Source: Zoogloea sp.
GTDB taxonomy: Bacteria; Pseudomonadota; Gammaproteobacteria; Burkholderiales; Rhodocyclaceae
Reading direction: 5' to 3'
Assembly (NCBI GenBank): GCA_016720685.1
Contig: JADKKC010000033.1
Coordinates: 1-54,442, forward strand
DNA length: 54,442 nt
The notes beneath the pieces are model-generated. The model saw only the letters and a program-made list of their open reading frames with translations, was not told the DNA's origin and made no database searches. Position 1 is the stretch's first letter, and each line of letters starts with the position of its first letter. Positions 32,883-42,708 of this stretch are shown one piece after another. Made by a program: the position numbers and the translations under genes.

Positions 32883-33230
32883 ATGAAACTGATCCTGCGC
32901 TGGATACTCAACGCGGTCGCGCTGATGCTGATCCCGGAACTGGTGTCGAGCGTGAAGGTGGACAGCTACACCGCCGCGCTGATCAGCGCCGTGCTGCTGG
33001 GTTTCGTGAATGCCATCATCCGTCCGCTGCTCATCCTCATCACCCTGCCCATCACCATCCTGACCCTCGGCCTATTCACGCTGGTGATCAATGCACTGAT
33101 GTTCTGGGCGGTATCCGGCCTTGTGCAAGGCTTCGTGGTGCCGGATTTCTGGACGGCGTTCTGGGGCGCACTGCTATATAGCGTCCTGACCTGGATGGTT
33201 GGCCTGGCCCTGGCCGACGACAGAAACTGA
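32883..33230 (+). CDS. Phage holin family 4 (YvlD-type) membrane protein
   Basis: This is a 115-residue protein with four hydrophobic segments (about 2-20, 29-47, 49-75 and 85-110). It includes LLGFVNAIIRPLLILITLP, the mark of the widespread YvlD/phage-holin-4-2 family. Despite the family name there are no phage genes nearby, and the protein is probably an ordinary inner-membrane protein of unknown role. The ATG at 32883 is preceded by GGAGAAATGAA. It is the last gene after hrcA-hemH. Confidence 0.8.
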   Translation: MKLILRWILNAVALMLIPELVSSVKVDSYTAALISAVLLGFVNAIIRPLLILITLPITILTLGLFTLVINALMFWAVSGLVQGFVVPDFWTAFWGALLYSVLTWMVGLALADDRN

Positions 33231-33237
33231 GAGCCTG

Positions 33238-33280
33238 CCGGGCCTGCGCACAACACGGCACGCAAGCCCGGGCCTGTTTT
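33238..33280. terminator. Probable terminator between convergent genes
   Basis: The outer stem ccgggc/gcccgg (33238-33243, 33266-33271) and inner tgcg/cgca pairs are followed on the plus strand by gcctgtttt. The stem is imperfect and the loop is large, so strength is uncertain. It could end the hrcA-hemH-membrane protein transcript. Confidence 0.4.
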
Positions 33281-33289
33281 GTGCGCGGG

Positions 33290-33814
33290 TCAGTGCGCTC
33301 CGCTCGCGGGAACGCCCGCGGCGCGGCGACGGGTCGCCTTGCGACGCACAGCCCCCGGATCGAACGCGCCGACCAGCTTGTCCAGCGCCGATGAGCGTGC
33401 ATCCATGGCCATCTGAAAAGCCCCGTCCTCGCCGTATTTCTTGACCGAAAACTTCACCCGCTTGCGCCGGCCATCAGGCAGGGGCCAGGACGCCACCCAG
33501 AACCAGCGCTGCTTTTCTTCCGGCAGATCGCGGGTTTCCGAAGCGCAGTAGCGACACACGCCGACCACGCCCGAGCGGTTGTTCTTTTTGACGATGTTGG
33601 AGTATTCCTGCATCGAAAGCGGCGGGTGCGCGGCGATGATTTCGTCGCGATACTCCTTTGCCGCCGTAAATGAACGCGGCTTGCCGCCAAACACCCCGTC
33701 ACTGAAATGTTTCCGGTAAATAACTCCGCGCCGCTGGATGGTCACCAGCCAGCCGTGAGTGCGGCTGGTTTCGTTATCCACCCGACTGATTCCATAAGTG
33801 CTGCCTCGGCTCAC
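33290..33814 (-). CDS. Stand-alone AP2-domain protein
   Basis: The 174-residue protein starts at GTG 33814, seven bases after GGAGG. Residues 3-55 resemble an AP2/ERF fold (YGISRVDNETSRTHGWLVTI, RRGVIYRKHFSDGVFGGK, SFTAAKEYRDEII). Residues 75-130 look like a second degenerate AP2-type unit (KKNNRSGVVGVCRYCAS through RRKRVKFSVKKYGEDGAFQM). The C-terminus is Arg- and Ala-rich. In bacteria AP2 domains usually occur in HNH homing endonucleases, but no HNH motif is present. A DNA-binding regulator is inferred, and the target is unknown. It is divergent from trxC with 169 bases between. A longer in-frame start at 33946 is unlikely. Confidence 0.75.
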   Translation of the reverse strand: MSRGSTYGISRVDNETSRTHGWLVTIQRRGVIYRKHFSDGVFGGKPRSFTAAKEYRDEIIAAHPPLSMQEYSNIVKKNNRSGVVGVCRYCASETRDLPEEKQRWFWVASWPLPDGRRKRVKFSVKKYGEDGAFQMAMDARSSALDKLVGAFDPGAVRRKATRRRAAGVPASGAH

Positions 33815-33983
33815 AGGCCACCCTCCCAAGGTTCCGCGAAGACATCGCGACTCAGGAAGCGATTTCGGCCAATTTGGGGAGAACTTTAGTTGTCTGCGCC
33901 ACGGAACCGGGAAGGGACCGCTTGAAAGTCGTACCCCCCACCCCATCTACCGGGCTGGACACCCACGACCCGGCGCCACGATC

Positions 33984-34421
33984 ATGAACGAAGCACTCCT
34001 TGTTCCCTGCCCCCACTGCAACGCACTCAACCGCGTCCCGGCCGACAAGCTGAACGACAACGGCACCTGCGGACGTTGCAAGCAAAGCCTGTTCGCCGGC
34101 GCGCCTGTCACCCTGACGGCTGAAAACTTTGCCGCCCACGCCGAACGCAGCGACCTGCCGCTGCTCGTCGATTTCTGGGCGCCGTGGTGCGGGCCCTGCC
34201 GCAGCATGGCGCCAGCCTTCACAGCCGCCGCCACGCAGCTCGAGCCACAGGCAAGGCTGGGAAAGGTCAATACCGAGGAAGAACAGGGGCTGGCCGCACG
34301 TTTTGGCATTCGCAGCATTCCAACCCTGCTGCTGATCCGCCACGGCCGCGAAATCGCCCGGCAGGCCGGCGCAATGAGCACAGACGACATCCGCCGCTGG
34401 ACGCTGTCCAATCTGCGCTGA
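33984..34421 (+). CDS. trxC: Thioredoxin TrxC (thioredoxin 2)
   Basis: TrxC is a zinc-containing thioredoxin that reduces cytoplasmic disulfides, especially under oxidative stress. The N-terminal zinc finger has two cysteine pairs (CPHCNALNRVP and CGRC), and the active site is FWAPWCGPCRSMAP. The cis-proline segment is IRSIPTLLLI. It has 145 residues. Homologues in enterics respond to OxyR, but I see no clear OxyR site here. Confidence 0.94.
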   Translation: MNEALLVPCPHCNALNRVPADKLNDNGTCGRCKQSLFAGAPVTLTAENFAAHAERSDLPLLVDFWAPWCGPCRSMAPAFTAAATQLEPQARLGKVNTEEEQGLAARFGIRSIPTLLLIRHGREIARQAGAMSTDDIRRWTLSNLR

Positions 34422-34457
34422 AATGCTGCGTGCTTACGCGCCGGATGGCGCAGCACC

Positions 34458-35819
34458 TCAGTTGTCGAGGAGCTGCAGTTCCATGCCGAAACCGCTGGCG
34501 GTAATGCGCTCGGCCGGGGCACCGGTTTTGGCCAGTTCCCGGTAGGCGCTCCCGAGCCGGCGCGCCACGACGGTCACAAGGCGGCGGCGGAAGGCATCCT
34601 GACACTCGTCCGTCGCCAGGGAAAGCGCCGCCGGATTGAGTTCGAGATAGGTGGTGGTCGTGGTGGTGACCACGGTGTACATGTGCTTGTGGTCCTGCTC
34701 GTCGAGGTAGGCCAACTCGCCGAAAACCTCGCCGTAAGACACTTCGCTAACCCGCTGGCCATCCACCGAAACCTCGACCCGCCCGTCGATGACGATCCCG
34801 AAGCGCTGGTCCGAATCACCTTCACGCATCAACAGCGTGTTGGAATCCGACTTTCGCCAACGGGAAAAACGCAGGATCTCCCAGATCTCCACATCTTCGA
34901 ATTCCGTGAAGAACGGCATCTTGCGCAGGATGGAATAGCGGGTGTTGTCGATCGGCGCCGAGGTGTCGTCGAGAATCTTGTAGCGGACCGCCGACAGATC
35001 CTTCGCAAAATCGGCACCGTTCTTGTAGCGGGAATAGAGATCCTTCTCCAGCGCCTTGCGAATGACCTGGTCGAGTTGCTCGGGCAGTTCGGAATTGATC
35101 TGCGAGACGAGCGGCGGCTCGGTGTTGATGATCTTGTAAATCAGCTGGGCCGGGTTCTTTGCCCTGAAGGGCAGGCGCCCGGTAAGCATGTGGAAGAGCA
35201 CGACCCCCAGTGAAAACAGGTCGGTCTTCTGGTTGAGCGGGTAGCTCTTGATCTGTTCGGGGCTCATGTAGGCCGGCGAGCCGACGCCCATGATGAAGGT
35301 GGAATCCGAGGCGCTTTTCTTGCTGATGTTGAGCGCCAGGCCGAAGTCGGTGATCTTTACGTTGTCGTGCTCGTCAACCAGGATGTTGGCCGGCTTGATG
35401 TCGCGGTGAACGATGCCCTGCCGGTACGCGTAATCGAGAGCCATCGCACACTTGAAGACCATGCCGATCGTGCGATGGAGCGGCAGGAGATTCTGGAAGC
35501 TGCAGTAATGCTCCAGGGTCGTGCCCGGAAAATACTCCATGACGAGATAGGCGTAATCCTTCTCGACTGTGGTATCGAAGACCTTGATGATGTTGGGGTG
35601 ATCCAGACGGCGGGAAACATCCATCTCGGCGCGCAGCAGCTTGAGCAGGCGCCGGTTCCACTTGGCCGTGTCCTTGGACTTGTCGTCGAAGCGAATCAGC
35701 TTGAGCGCGACATTTTCGGGATACTGCGGATGCTCGGCCAGGTAAACCGTAGCCGTAGCCCCGCGGCCGACCTCACGGATCAGCTTGTACTTGCCGATTC
35801 TTTCAGGTGTTTTTTCCAT
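34458..35819 (-). CDS. Ser/Thr protein kinase fused to a cyclic-nucleotide-binding-like domain
   Basis: The 453 residues combine a Hanks-type kinase (about 10-270) with a C-terminal cNMP-binding fold (about 300-430). The glycine loop is GRGATATVY, with Lys40, Glu65, the catalytic HRDIKPAN (Asp140), DFG at 158-160, and SPAYMSPEQ for the activation segment. It is therefore probably active. The cNMP-like domain has FGELAYLD, but in the phosphate-binding cassette the invariant Arg-Ala/Thr region reads KHMYTVVT. The arginine that contacts the cyclic phosphate is thus replaced by histidine. No membrane span is seen. The gene is divergent from grpE with about 170 bases between. Ligand and targets are unknown. 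Confidence 0.9.
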   Translation of the reverse strand: MEKTPERIGKYKLIREVGRGATATVYLAEHPQYPENVALKLIRFDDKSKDTAKWNRRLLKLLRAEMDVSRRLDHPNIIKVFDTTVEKDYAYLVMEYFPGTTLEHYCSFQNLLPLHRTIGMVFKCAMALDYAYRQGIVHRDIKPANILVDEHDNVKITDFGLALNISKKSASDSTFIMGVGSPAYMSPEQIKSYPLNQKTDLFSLGVVLFHMLTGRLPFRAKNPAQLIYKIINTEPPLVSQINSELPEQLDQVIRKALEKDLYSRYKNGADFAKDLSAVRYKILDDTSAPIDNTRYSILRKMPFFTEFEDVEIWEILRFSRWRKSDSNTLLMREGDSDQRFGIVIDGRVEVSVDGQRVSEVSYGEVFGELAYLDEQDHKHMYTVVTTTTTTYLELNPAALSLATDECQDAFRRRLVTVVARRLGSAYRELAKTGAPAERITASGFGMELQLLDN

Positions 35820-35934
35820 ACCTGCTTTACGCCGCAGAGTCCGTAAAGATGACCGGGACCAGCCCGGAGTGGGTTGATTTTACACTTGCTTCGCCAGCTT
35901 TCCGGTAACGACTTCGATGCGCGCGGAAATAGCT

Positions 35935-35962
35935 CTTGAAATTTTATCCTCCGCCCCCAGTT
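35935..35962 (+). promoter_or_regulatory. Sigma-32 heat-shock promoter for grpE-dnaK-dnaJ
   Basis: CTTGAAA (35935-35941) and CCCCAGTT (35955-35962) are separated by 13 bases, a near-perfect RpoH (sigma-32) promoter. The start should lie near 35968, about 25 bases before the grpE ATG. Confidence 0.85.
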
Positions 35963-35992
35963 AGAGCGAGTCAAAAAAAGGAGCCGTTACCC

Positions 35993-36583
35993 ATGCAAGA
36001 TCAAGAAACCCCTCTGAGCCCCGAGAACAAGGCCGCGCCGGAGCTTGTGGAGAACGTCGCCGACACCGGTGCCGAAACGCAGACGCCCGTTGCCGACGTG
36101 CCGGGTATCGACACCCTGCCCAGCCTTGCCGAGCTGCTCCGTCAGGCCGAACTGAACTCCGCCGAGCACCACGACGCCTGGCTGCGCGCCAAGGCCGAGA
36201 CGGAAAACGTCCGCCGCCGCGCCCAGGACGACATTGCCAAGGCCGGCAAATTTGCCGCCGACAAGTTCGCCCAGGCCATGCTGCCGGTCAAGGACAGCCT
36301 CGAAGCCGCCCTCGCCGCCGAAAACGCCACCCTCGAAACCCTCCGCCAGGGCGTCGAACTCACGCTCAAGCAACTCGCTGCTGCGTTCCAGGGCGCAAAC
36401 GTCACCGAAATCAACCCGGTCGGCGAAAAGTTCGATCCCAACAAGCACCAGGCCATCAGCGCCCTCGAGGCCGACGGCGAACCGAACACCGTGATCACCG
36501 TGCTGCAAAAGGGCTACCTGCTCCATGAGCGCACCATGCGCCCCGCCCTGGTCATCGTCTCAAAAGCAAAACCCGCCGCTTGA
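35993..36583 (+). CDS. grpE: Nucleotide exchange factor GrpE
   Basis: GrpE releases ADP from DnaK. Residues 1-40 are acidic and low in complexity. A long helix follows (about 45-100; LRAKAETENVRRRAQDDIAK), and then the beta-domain with GEKFDPNKHQAISAL and TVITVLQKGYLLHERTMRPA. The ATG at 35993 follows AAAAGGAGCCG. It has 196 residues and is 93 bases upstream of dnaK. It is the first gene behind the sigma-32 promoter. Confidence 0.96.
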   Translation: MQDQETPLSPENKAAPELVENVADTGAETQTPVADVPGIDTLPSLAELLRQAELNSAEHHDAWLRAKAETENVRRRAQDDIAKAGKFAADKFAQAMLPVKDSLEAALAAENATLETLRQGVELTLKQLAAAFQGANVTEINPVGEKFDPNKHQAISALEADGEPNTVITVLQKGYLLHERTMRPALVIVSKAKPAA

Positions 36584-36676
36584 AACCGGCCACAGCATCC
36601 CCATATTCATTAGCAAGCCAGGGCGCCGAGACAATCGGCACCCACGTCAAACAGAATTCGAACTGAAGGAAATTTC

Positions 36677-38615
<1,939 letters not shown>

Positions 38616-38650
38616 GCCTGTCCGGCTCAAAAAGCCGAACCGAAAAACCT

Positions 38651-38695
38651 GGCCGAGCCATGCCGGTGCATCGTGCACCGTGCGGCTCGGCCTTT
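38651..38695 (+). terminator. Hairpin between dnaK and dnaJ
   Basis: The outer stem ggccgagcc/ggctcggcc (38651-38659 with 38684-38692) and the inner stem cggtgca/tgcaccg (38664-38670 with 38674-38680) form a long hairpin followed by three T. It probably attenuates dnaJ relative to dnaK or protects the dnaK mRNA end. Confidence 0.75.
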
Positions 38696-38721
38696 CCACA
38701 AGATAGCCAGAGCACCCAAAA

Positions 38722-39855
38722 ATGGCGAAACGGGATTTATATGAAGTCCTCGGCGTCAATCGCGACGCCTCCGAGGACGAGCTGAAAAAGGCCTACCGCA
38801 AGCTGGCCATGAAGTTCCACCCGGACCGCAACCCGGACAACAAGGAAGCTGAAGAGAAGTTCAAGGAAGGCAAGGAAGCCTACGAAATCCTCACCGACGC
38901 CAACAAGCGCGCCGCCTACGACCGCTACGGCCATGAAGGCGTCAACCCGTCCATGGGCGGCGGCGGTGGCGGCCAGGGCTTCGACGGCTTCGCCGATGCC
39001 TTCGGCGACATCTTCGGCGACATCTTCGGGGGAGGCGGCGGCGGTGGCGGACGCGGGCGCTCCAACGTTTATCGCGGTGCCGACCTGCGCTACAACCTCG
39101 AGATCAGTCTTGAAGAGGCCGCCCGCGGCGCCGAAAAGACGATCCGCATTCCTGCCCAGGAAGAATGCGAACCCTGCCACGGCACCGGCGCCAAGCCCGG
39201 CACCCAGCCCAAAACCTGCCCGACCTGCGGCGGCGCGGGCCAGGTGCGCATCCAGCAAGGCTTTTTCTCGATCCAGCAGACCTGTCCGAAGTGCCATGGC
39301 AGCGGCCGCATCATTCCCGAACCCTGCACATCCTGCGGCGGCGCAGGACGCGTCAAACGCCAGAAAACACTGGAAGTGAAGATTCCGGCCGGCATCGACA
39401 ACGGCATGCGCCTGCGCCACGGCGGCCAGGGCGAACCGGGCGTCAATGGCGGCCCTGCCGGCGATCTCTACGTTGAAATCCACATCAAGCAGCACGCGGT
39501 CTTTCAGCGTGACGGGGACGACCTGCACTGCGAGATGCCGATCAGCTTCACCACGGCGGCCCTCGGCGGCGAAATCGAGATCCCGACCCTCGATGGTGCG
39601 GCCAACATCCGCATTCCGGCCGAAACCCAGAGCGCCAAGGTCTTCCGCCTGCGCGGCAAGGGCATCCGCAACGTGCGCAGCCACGCGCCCGGCGACCTGA
39701 TGGTTCACGTGATCGTCGAAACCCCGGTCAAGCTCACCGACCGCCAAAAGGAACTGCTGCGCGAATTCGGCGACATTGCATCGAGTAACGCCGAACGCCA
39801 CAACCCGAAAGCCAAGTCGTGGATGGACAAGGTGAAGGATTTCTTCAGCGGCTGA
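38722..39855 (+). CDS. dnaJ: Chaperone DnaJ (Hsp40)
   Basis: DnaJ delivers substrates to DnaK and stimulates its ATPase. The J domain (1-70) has YRKLAMKFHPDRNP with the HPD motif. A Gly/Phe-rich linker follows (about 72-115). The zinc region has four CxxCxGxG repeats: CEPCHGTG, CPTCGGAG, CPKCHGSG and CTSCGGAG. The C-terminal substrate domain includes EIEIPTLDGAANIRIPAET. It has 377 residues and an intact frame, and ends ahead of a strong terminator. Confidence 0.97.
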   Translation: MAKRDLYEVLGVNRDASEDELKKAYRKLAMKFHPDRNPDNKEAEEKFKEGKEAYEILTDANKRAAYDRYGHEGVNPSMGGGGGGQGFDGFADAFGDIFGDIFGGGGGGGGRGRSNVYRGADLRYNLEISLEEAARGAEKTIRIPAQEECEPCHGTGAKPGTQPKTCPTCGGAGQVRIQQGFFSIQQTCPKCHGSGRIIPEPCTSCGGAGRVKRQKTLEVKIPAGIDNGMRLRHGGQGEPGVNGGPAGDLYVEIHIKQHAVFQRDGDDLHCEMPISFTTAALGGEIEIPTLDGAANIRIPAETQSAKVFRLRGKGIRNVRSHAPGDLMVHVIVETPVKLTDRQKELLREFGDIASSNAERHNPKAKSWMDKVKDFFSG

Positions 39856-39890
39856 ATACGCCAAAGCCTTCCGGCACCCCGCATCATCAC

Positions 39891-39940
39891 CGCTGGCCAG
39901 CACCCGGAAAGATCTTCTCCGGGTACTGGCCAGCGTTTTT
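39891..39940 (+). terminator. Intrinsic terminator of grpE-dnaK-dnaJ
   Basis: A perfect 10-base-pair outer stem (cgctggccag/ctggccagcg) encloses a second stem (acccgga/tccgggt) and is followed by five T at 39936-39940. It lies 35 bases after the dnaJ stop. Confidence 0.93.
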
Positions 39941-40065
39941 ATCAAGCCCGGTTTTCAGGACATCCATTTCGGGAACGCCTTTCGCCCGCGGCACTCCTGC
40001 GTCACATTTGTTTGCCCTATACTCGACGATGGTTTTCCGTCCATCAATCCAGAATAGCGATTCCC

Positions 40066-41220
40066 ATGCGCCTCCAAACGCTCAAATCCCTGCTCGCCGC
40101 CCTCGGCTCCGGACTGCTACTTGCCGCAAGCGCCGCGGCTCAGGCGGCGGACCCGGGCGTCAGCGACAGCACCATCACCCTTGGTATGTCGGCGCCTTTC
40201 ACCGGCCCCAACGGCGCCTACGGCAAGGACATGAAGGAAGGCGCCCTGGCCTACTTCGCGCAACTTAACGCTGCAGGCGGAATCGGCGGCAAGAAGATCG
40301 AACTGCTCGCCCTCGACGACGGCTACGAAACGGAAAAGACCGTCGCCAATACCCGCAAGCTGATCAACGAAAGCAAGGTTTTCGCGCTGATGGCTTATTA
40401 CGGCTCGTCGCCGACCACCGAGGCCATGAAGGTTTTCAGCGACGCGAGGGTGCCACTGCTGGGCACCATCAGCGGCGCAGGCAGCCTGCGTACACCCGTC
40501 AATCGCTATATGTTCCACCTCCGCGCGAGCTATTCCGACGAGACCGAATCCATCGTCAACCACCTCGTCGCGCTCGGCATCACGCAGATCGCGGTGTTCT
40601 ACCAGAACGACGGCTTCGGCAAGTCCGGCAAGGATGGCGTCGTCAGCGCCCTCGCCCGGCACAAGCTCAAGCCGGTCGCCGAAGGCTCGGTCGAACGCAA
40701 CTCGCAGCAGGTCGACGGCGCCGTTGCCCAGATCGCCAAGGCCAACCCGCAGGCCGTCATCATGGTGACGCTGTTCAAGCCCACCGCTGAATTTGTCCGG
40801 CAGATGCGCAAGGCCGGTCAATCACCGCAGTTCTCCACCCTGTCGCCGATTGGGGCAGATTTCCTGGTCACCGAAATGGGCGCCAAGGAAGCTCACGGCA
40901 TCGGCATCTCCCAGGCCATGCCCTACCCATGGAACGACACGCTGCCGATCGTCAAGGAGTATCACAAGGCCCTGCAGGCCTTCGCCAAACACGGCAATTA
41001 CAGCTACTACGGGCTCGAAGGCTTCATCAACGCCAAGCTGATGGCCGAGGCCATTCGCAGAACCGGCAAGGATCTGACCCGCGAAAAGCTGGTCAACGCG
41101 CTTGAAAGCAGCAACTTCGACCTGGGCGGTTACAAGCTCGGCTACACGCCGGCCAGCCACAACGGCTCACACTTCGTGGACCTCACCGTCCTGAGTCGTG
41201 ACGGACGGGTTCTGCGCTGA
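40066..41220 (+). CDS. Branched-chain amino acid-type ABC transporter substrate-binding protein
   Basis: This 384-residue periplasmic protein of the Peripla_BP_6 (LivJ-like) family has a signal peptide ending near ASAAAQA-ADPGV (ATG 40066). Typical motifs are ITLGMSAPFTGPNGAYGKDM, GGIGGKKIELLALDDGYE and VFYQNDGFGKSGKDG. The natural ligand cannot be read from the sequence. Amino acids, amides or aromatic acids are possible in this family. No permease or ATPase genes lie next to it, so it is an orphan binding protein. A bidirectional terminator separates it from hom. Confidence 0.85.
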   Translation: MRLQTLKSLLAALGSGLLLAASAAAQAADPGVSDSTITLGMSAPFTGPNGAYGKDMKEGALAYFAQLNAAGGIGGKKIELLALDDGYETEKTVANTRKLINESKVFALMAYYGSSPTTEAMKVFSDARVPLLGTISGAGSLRTPVNRYMFHLRASYSDETESIVNHLVALGITQIAVFYQNDGFGKSGKDGVVSALARHKLKPVAEGSVERNSQQVDGAVAQIAKANPQAVIMVTLFKPTAEFVRQMRKAGQSPQFSTLSPIGADFLVTEMGAKEAHGIGISQAMPYPWNDTLPIVKEYHKALQAFAKHGNYSYYGLEGFINAKLMAEAIRRTGKDLTREKLVNALESSNFDLGGYKLGYTPASHNGSHFVDLTVLSRDGRVLR

Positions 41221-41238
41221 GTCGCGTTGCACAGCAGC

Positions 41239-41272
41239 AATAAAAAAGCCGCGTATCCGCGGCTTTTTTATT
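41239..41272. terminator. Bidirectional terminator between the binding protein and hom
   Basis: The stem aaaaaagccgcg/cgcggctttttt is flanked by A-rich sequence on one side and T-rich on the other, so it can end transcription on both strands. It lies in the 69-base gap between convergent genes. Confidence 0.92.
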
Positions 41273-41289
41273 TCAGACCGGAAAACCAA

Positions 41290-42598
41290 TCAAAGATTTT
41301 CCAGGCGCAGGCGGGTCACCTTGCCGGTCACCGAATCAAGGCTTTCAACCTTGGCGATGGCGGCGTTCATGTTTTTCTCGATGGTGAGATGGGTGAGGAT
41401 GATGATGTCGGTTTGCGACTCGCCCTCTTCCGGTTCGCGCTGGAGCATGGCGTCGATGGAGATCGACTGGTCGGCCAGGATGCGGGTGACGTCGGCGAGC
41501 ACGCCCGGCTTGTCGTCGACACGCAGGCGCAGGTAGTAGCTGGTCTCGACTTCGTCGATCGGCAGCATGGGCAGTTCGGTGATCTGGTCGGGCTGGAAGG
41601 CCAGGTGCGGCACGCGGTGTTCCGGGTCGGAGGTATGCAGGCGGGTCACGTCGACGAGGTCGGCGATCACGGCGCTGGCAGTCGGCTCGGCGCCGGCGCC
41701 CTTGCCGTAGTAAAGCGTGGCGCCGACGGCATCACCCTGCACCAGCACGGCGTTCATCGCGCCTTCGACGTTGGCGATCAGGCGCTTTTCGGGAATCAGC
41801 GTGGGGTGCACGCGCAGCTCGATGCCCTGCGGCCGTGCGCCGCGAGATGCCCAGCAGCTTGATGCGGTAGCCGAGTTGTTCGGCGTACTTGATATCGACG
41901 CCGTCGAGCTTGCTGATGCCCTCGATGTAAGCCTTGTCGAACTGCACCGGCACGCCGAAGGCGATGGAGGCCATCAGGGTGGCCTTGTGGGCGGCGTCGA
42001 CGCCTTCGATGTCGAAGGTGGGGTCGGCTTCGGCATAGCCGAGCGCCTGGGCTTCCTTGAGCACCTCCGCGAAGGGCAGGCCCTTGTCGCGCATCTCGGA
42101 AAGGATGAAGTTGGTGGTGCCGTTGATGATGCCGGCCAGCCACTGGATGCGGTTGGCAGAAAGGCCTTCGCGCAGCGCCTTGATGATGGGGATGCCGCCG
42201 GCAACAGCGGCTTCGAAGGCGACCATCACGCCCTTCTTCTGGGCGGCGGCGAAGATTTCATTGCCATGCACGGCGAGCAGCGCCTTGTTGGCGGTGACTA
42301 CGTGCTTGCCGTTTTCGATGGCCTTGAGCACGAGCTCCTTGGCCACGCCGTAGCCGCCGATGAGTTCGACGACGATGTCGATCTCGGGGTCGGTGACGAT
42401 AGAGAAGGCGTCGTCGGTCAGACGCACGCCTTCGCCGGCTACGCTCTTTGCCAGTTCGAGGTTCTTGTCGGCCACCGCGGTAATGCGGATCGGCCGGCCA
42501 GCGCGGCGGGTGATTTCTTCTTCGTTACGCTTGAGAACGGTAAAGGTGCCACCGCCGACGGTGCCGATGCCCAGGAGGCCAACATTGATGGGTTTCAT
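41290..42598 (-). CDS. hom: Homoserine dehydrogenase, frame broken by one base
   Basis: Hom reduces aspartate semialdehyde to homoserine for threonine and methionine. The ATG at 42598 opens the NAD(P) site KPINVGLLGIGTVGGG. Catalytic-domain motifs are VTANKALLAVHG, AGIINGTTNFILSEM and EADPTFDIEGVDAAHK. The C-terminal ACT domain (SYYLRLRVDDKPGVLADVTR) senses threonine. After KLLGISRRTA the frame shifts, and the family sequence resumes as GIELRVHPTLIPEKRLIANV in another phase to the stop at 41290. Total length is 1309 bases, one more than 436 codons, so a single inserted base near 41831 explains it (435 residues expected). It follows alaA. thrC, its usual neighbour, is not here. Confidence 0.92.
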
Positions 42599-42617
42599 AT
42601 TCGATGAAGGGTCAATC

Positions 42618-42700
42618 AAGAGTGAAGAGTTAAGGGTAAAGGCAAAGGGGCCAGCGTGCGGAGCGGGTTGAATCCCTCGCGCCTCACTCTTCACCCTTCG
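42618..42700. repeat. Head-to-head degenerate 7-base repeats between alaA and hom
   Basis: On the plus strand GAGTGAA (42620-42626), GAGTTAA (42627-42633), GGGTAAA (42634-42640) and GGCAAAG (42641-42647) follow one another in 7-base steps. On the opposite strand GGGTGAA and GAGTGAG (42683-42696) repeat the same theme facing the other way. The two arms are partly complementary and could form a hairpin with a loop of about 35-50 bases. Their function is unknown. Confidence 0.6.
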
Positions 42701-42708
42701 CCCGCAAA

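Noticed and set aside
32883..33230. Prophage remnant (holin-family protein)
   Set aside because: The family name is historic. No phage genes are near, and the protein is a common bacterial membrane protein.
38616..38785. A novel C-terminal extension of DnaK
   Set aside because: It exists only because of one extra G. Removing it gives the normal DnaK end, and the tail reads through a hairpin and into dnaJ.
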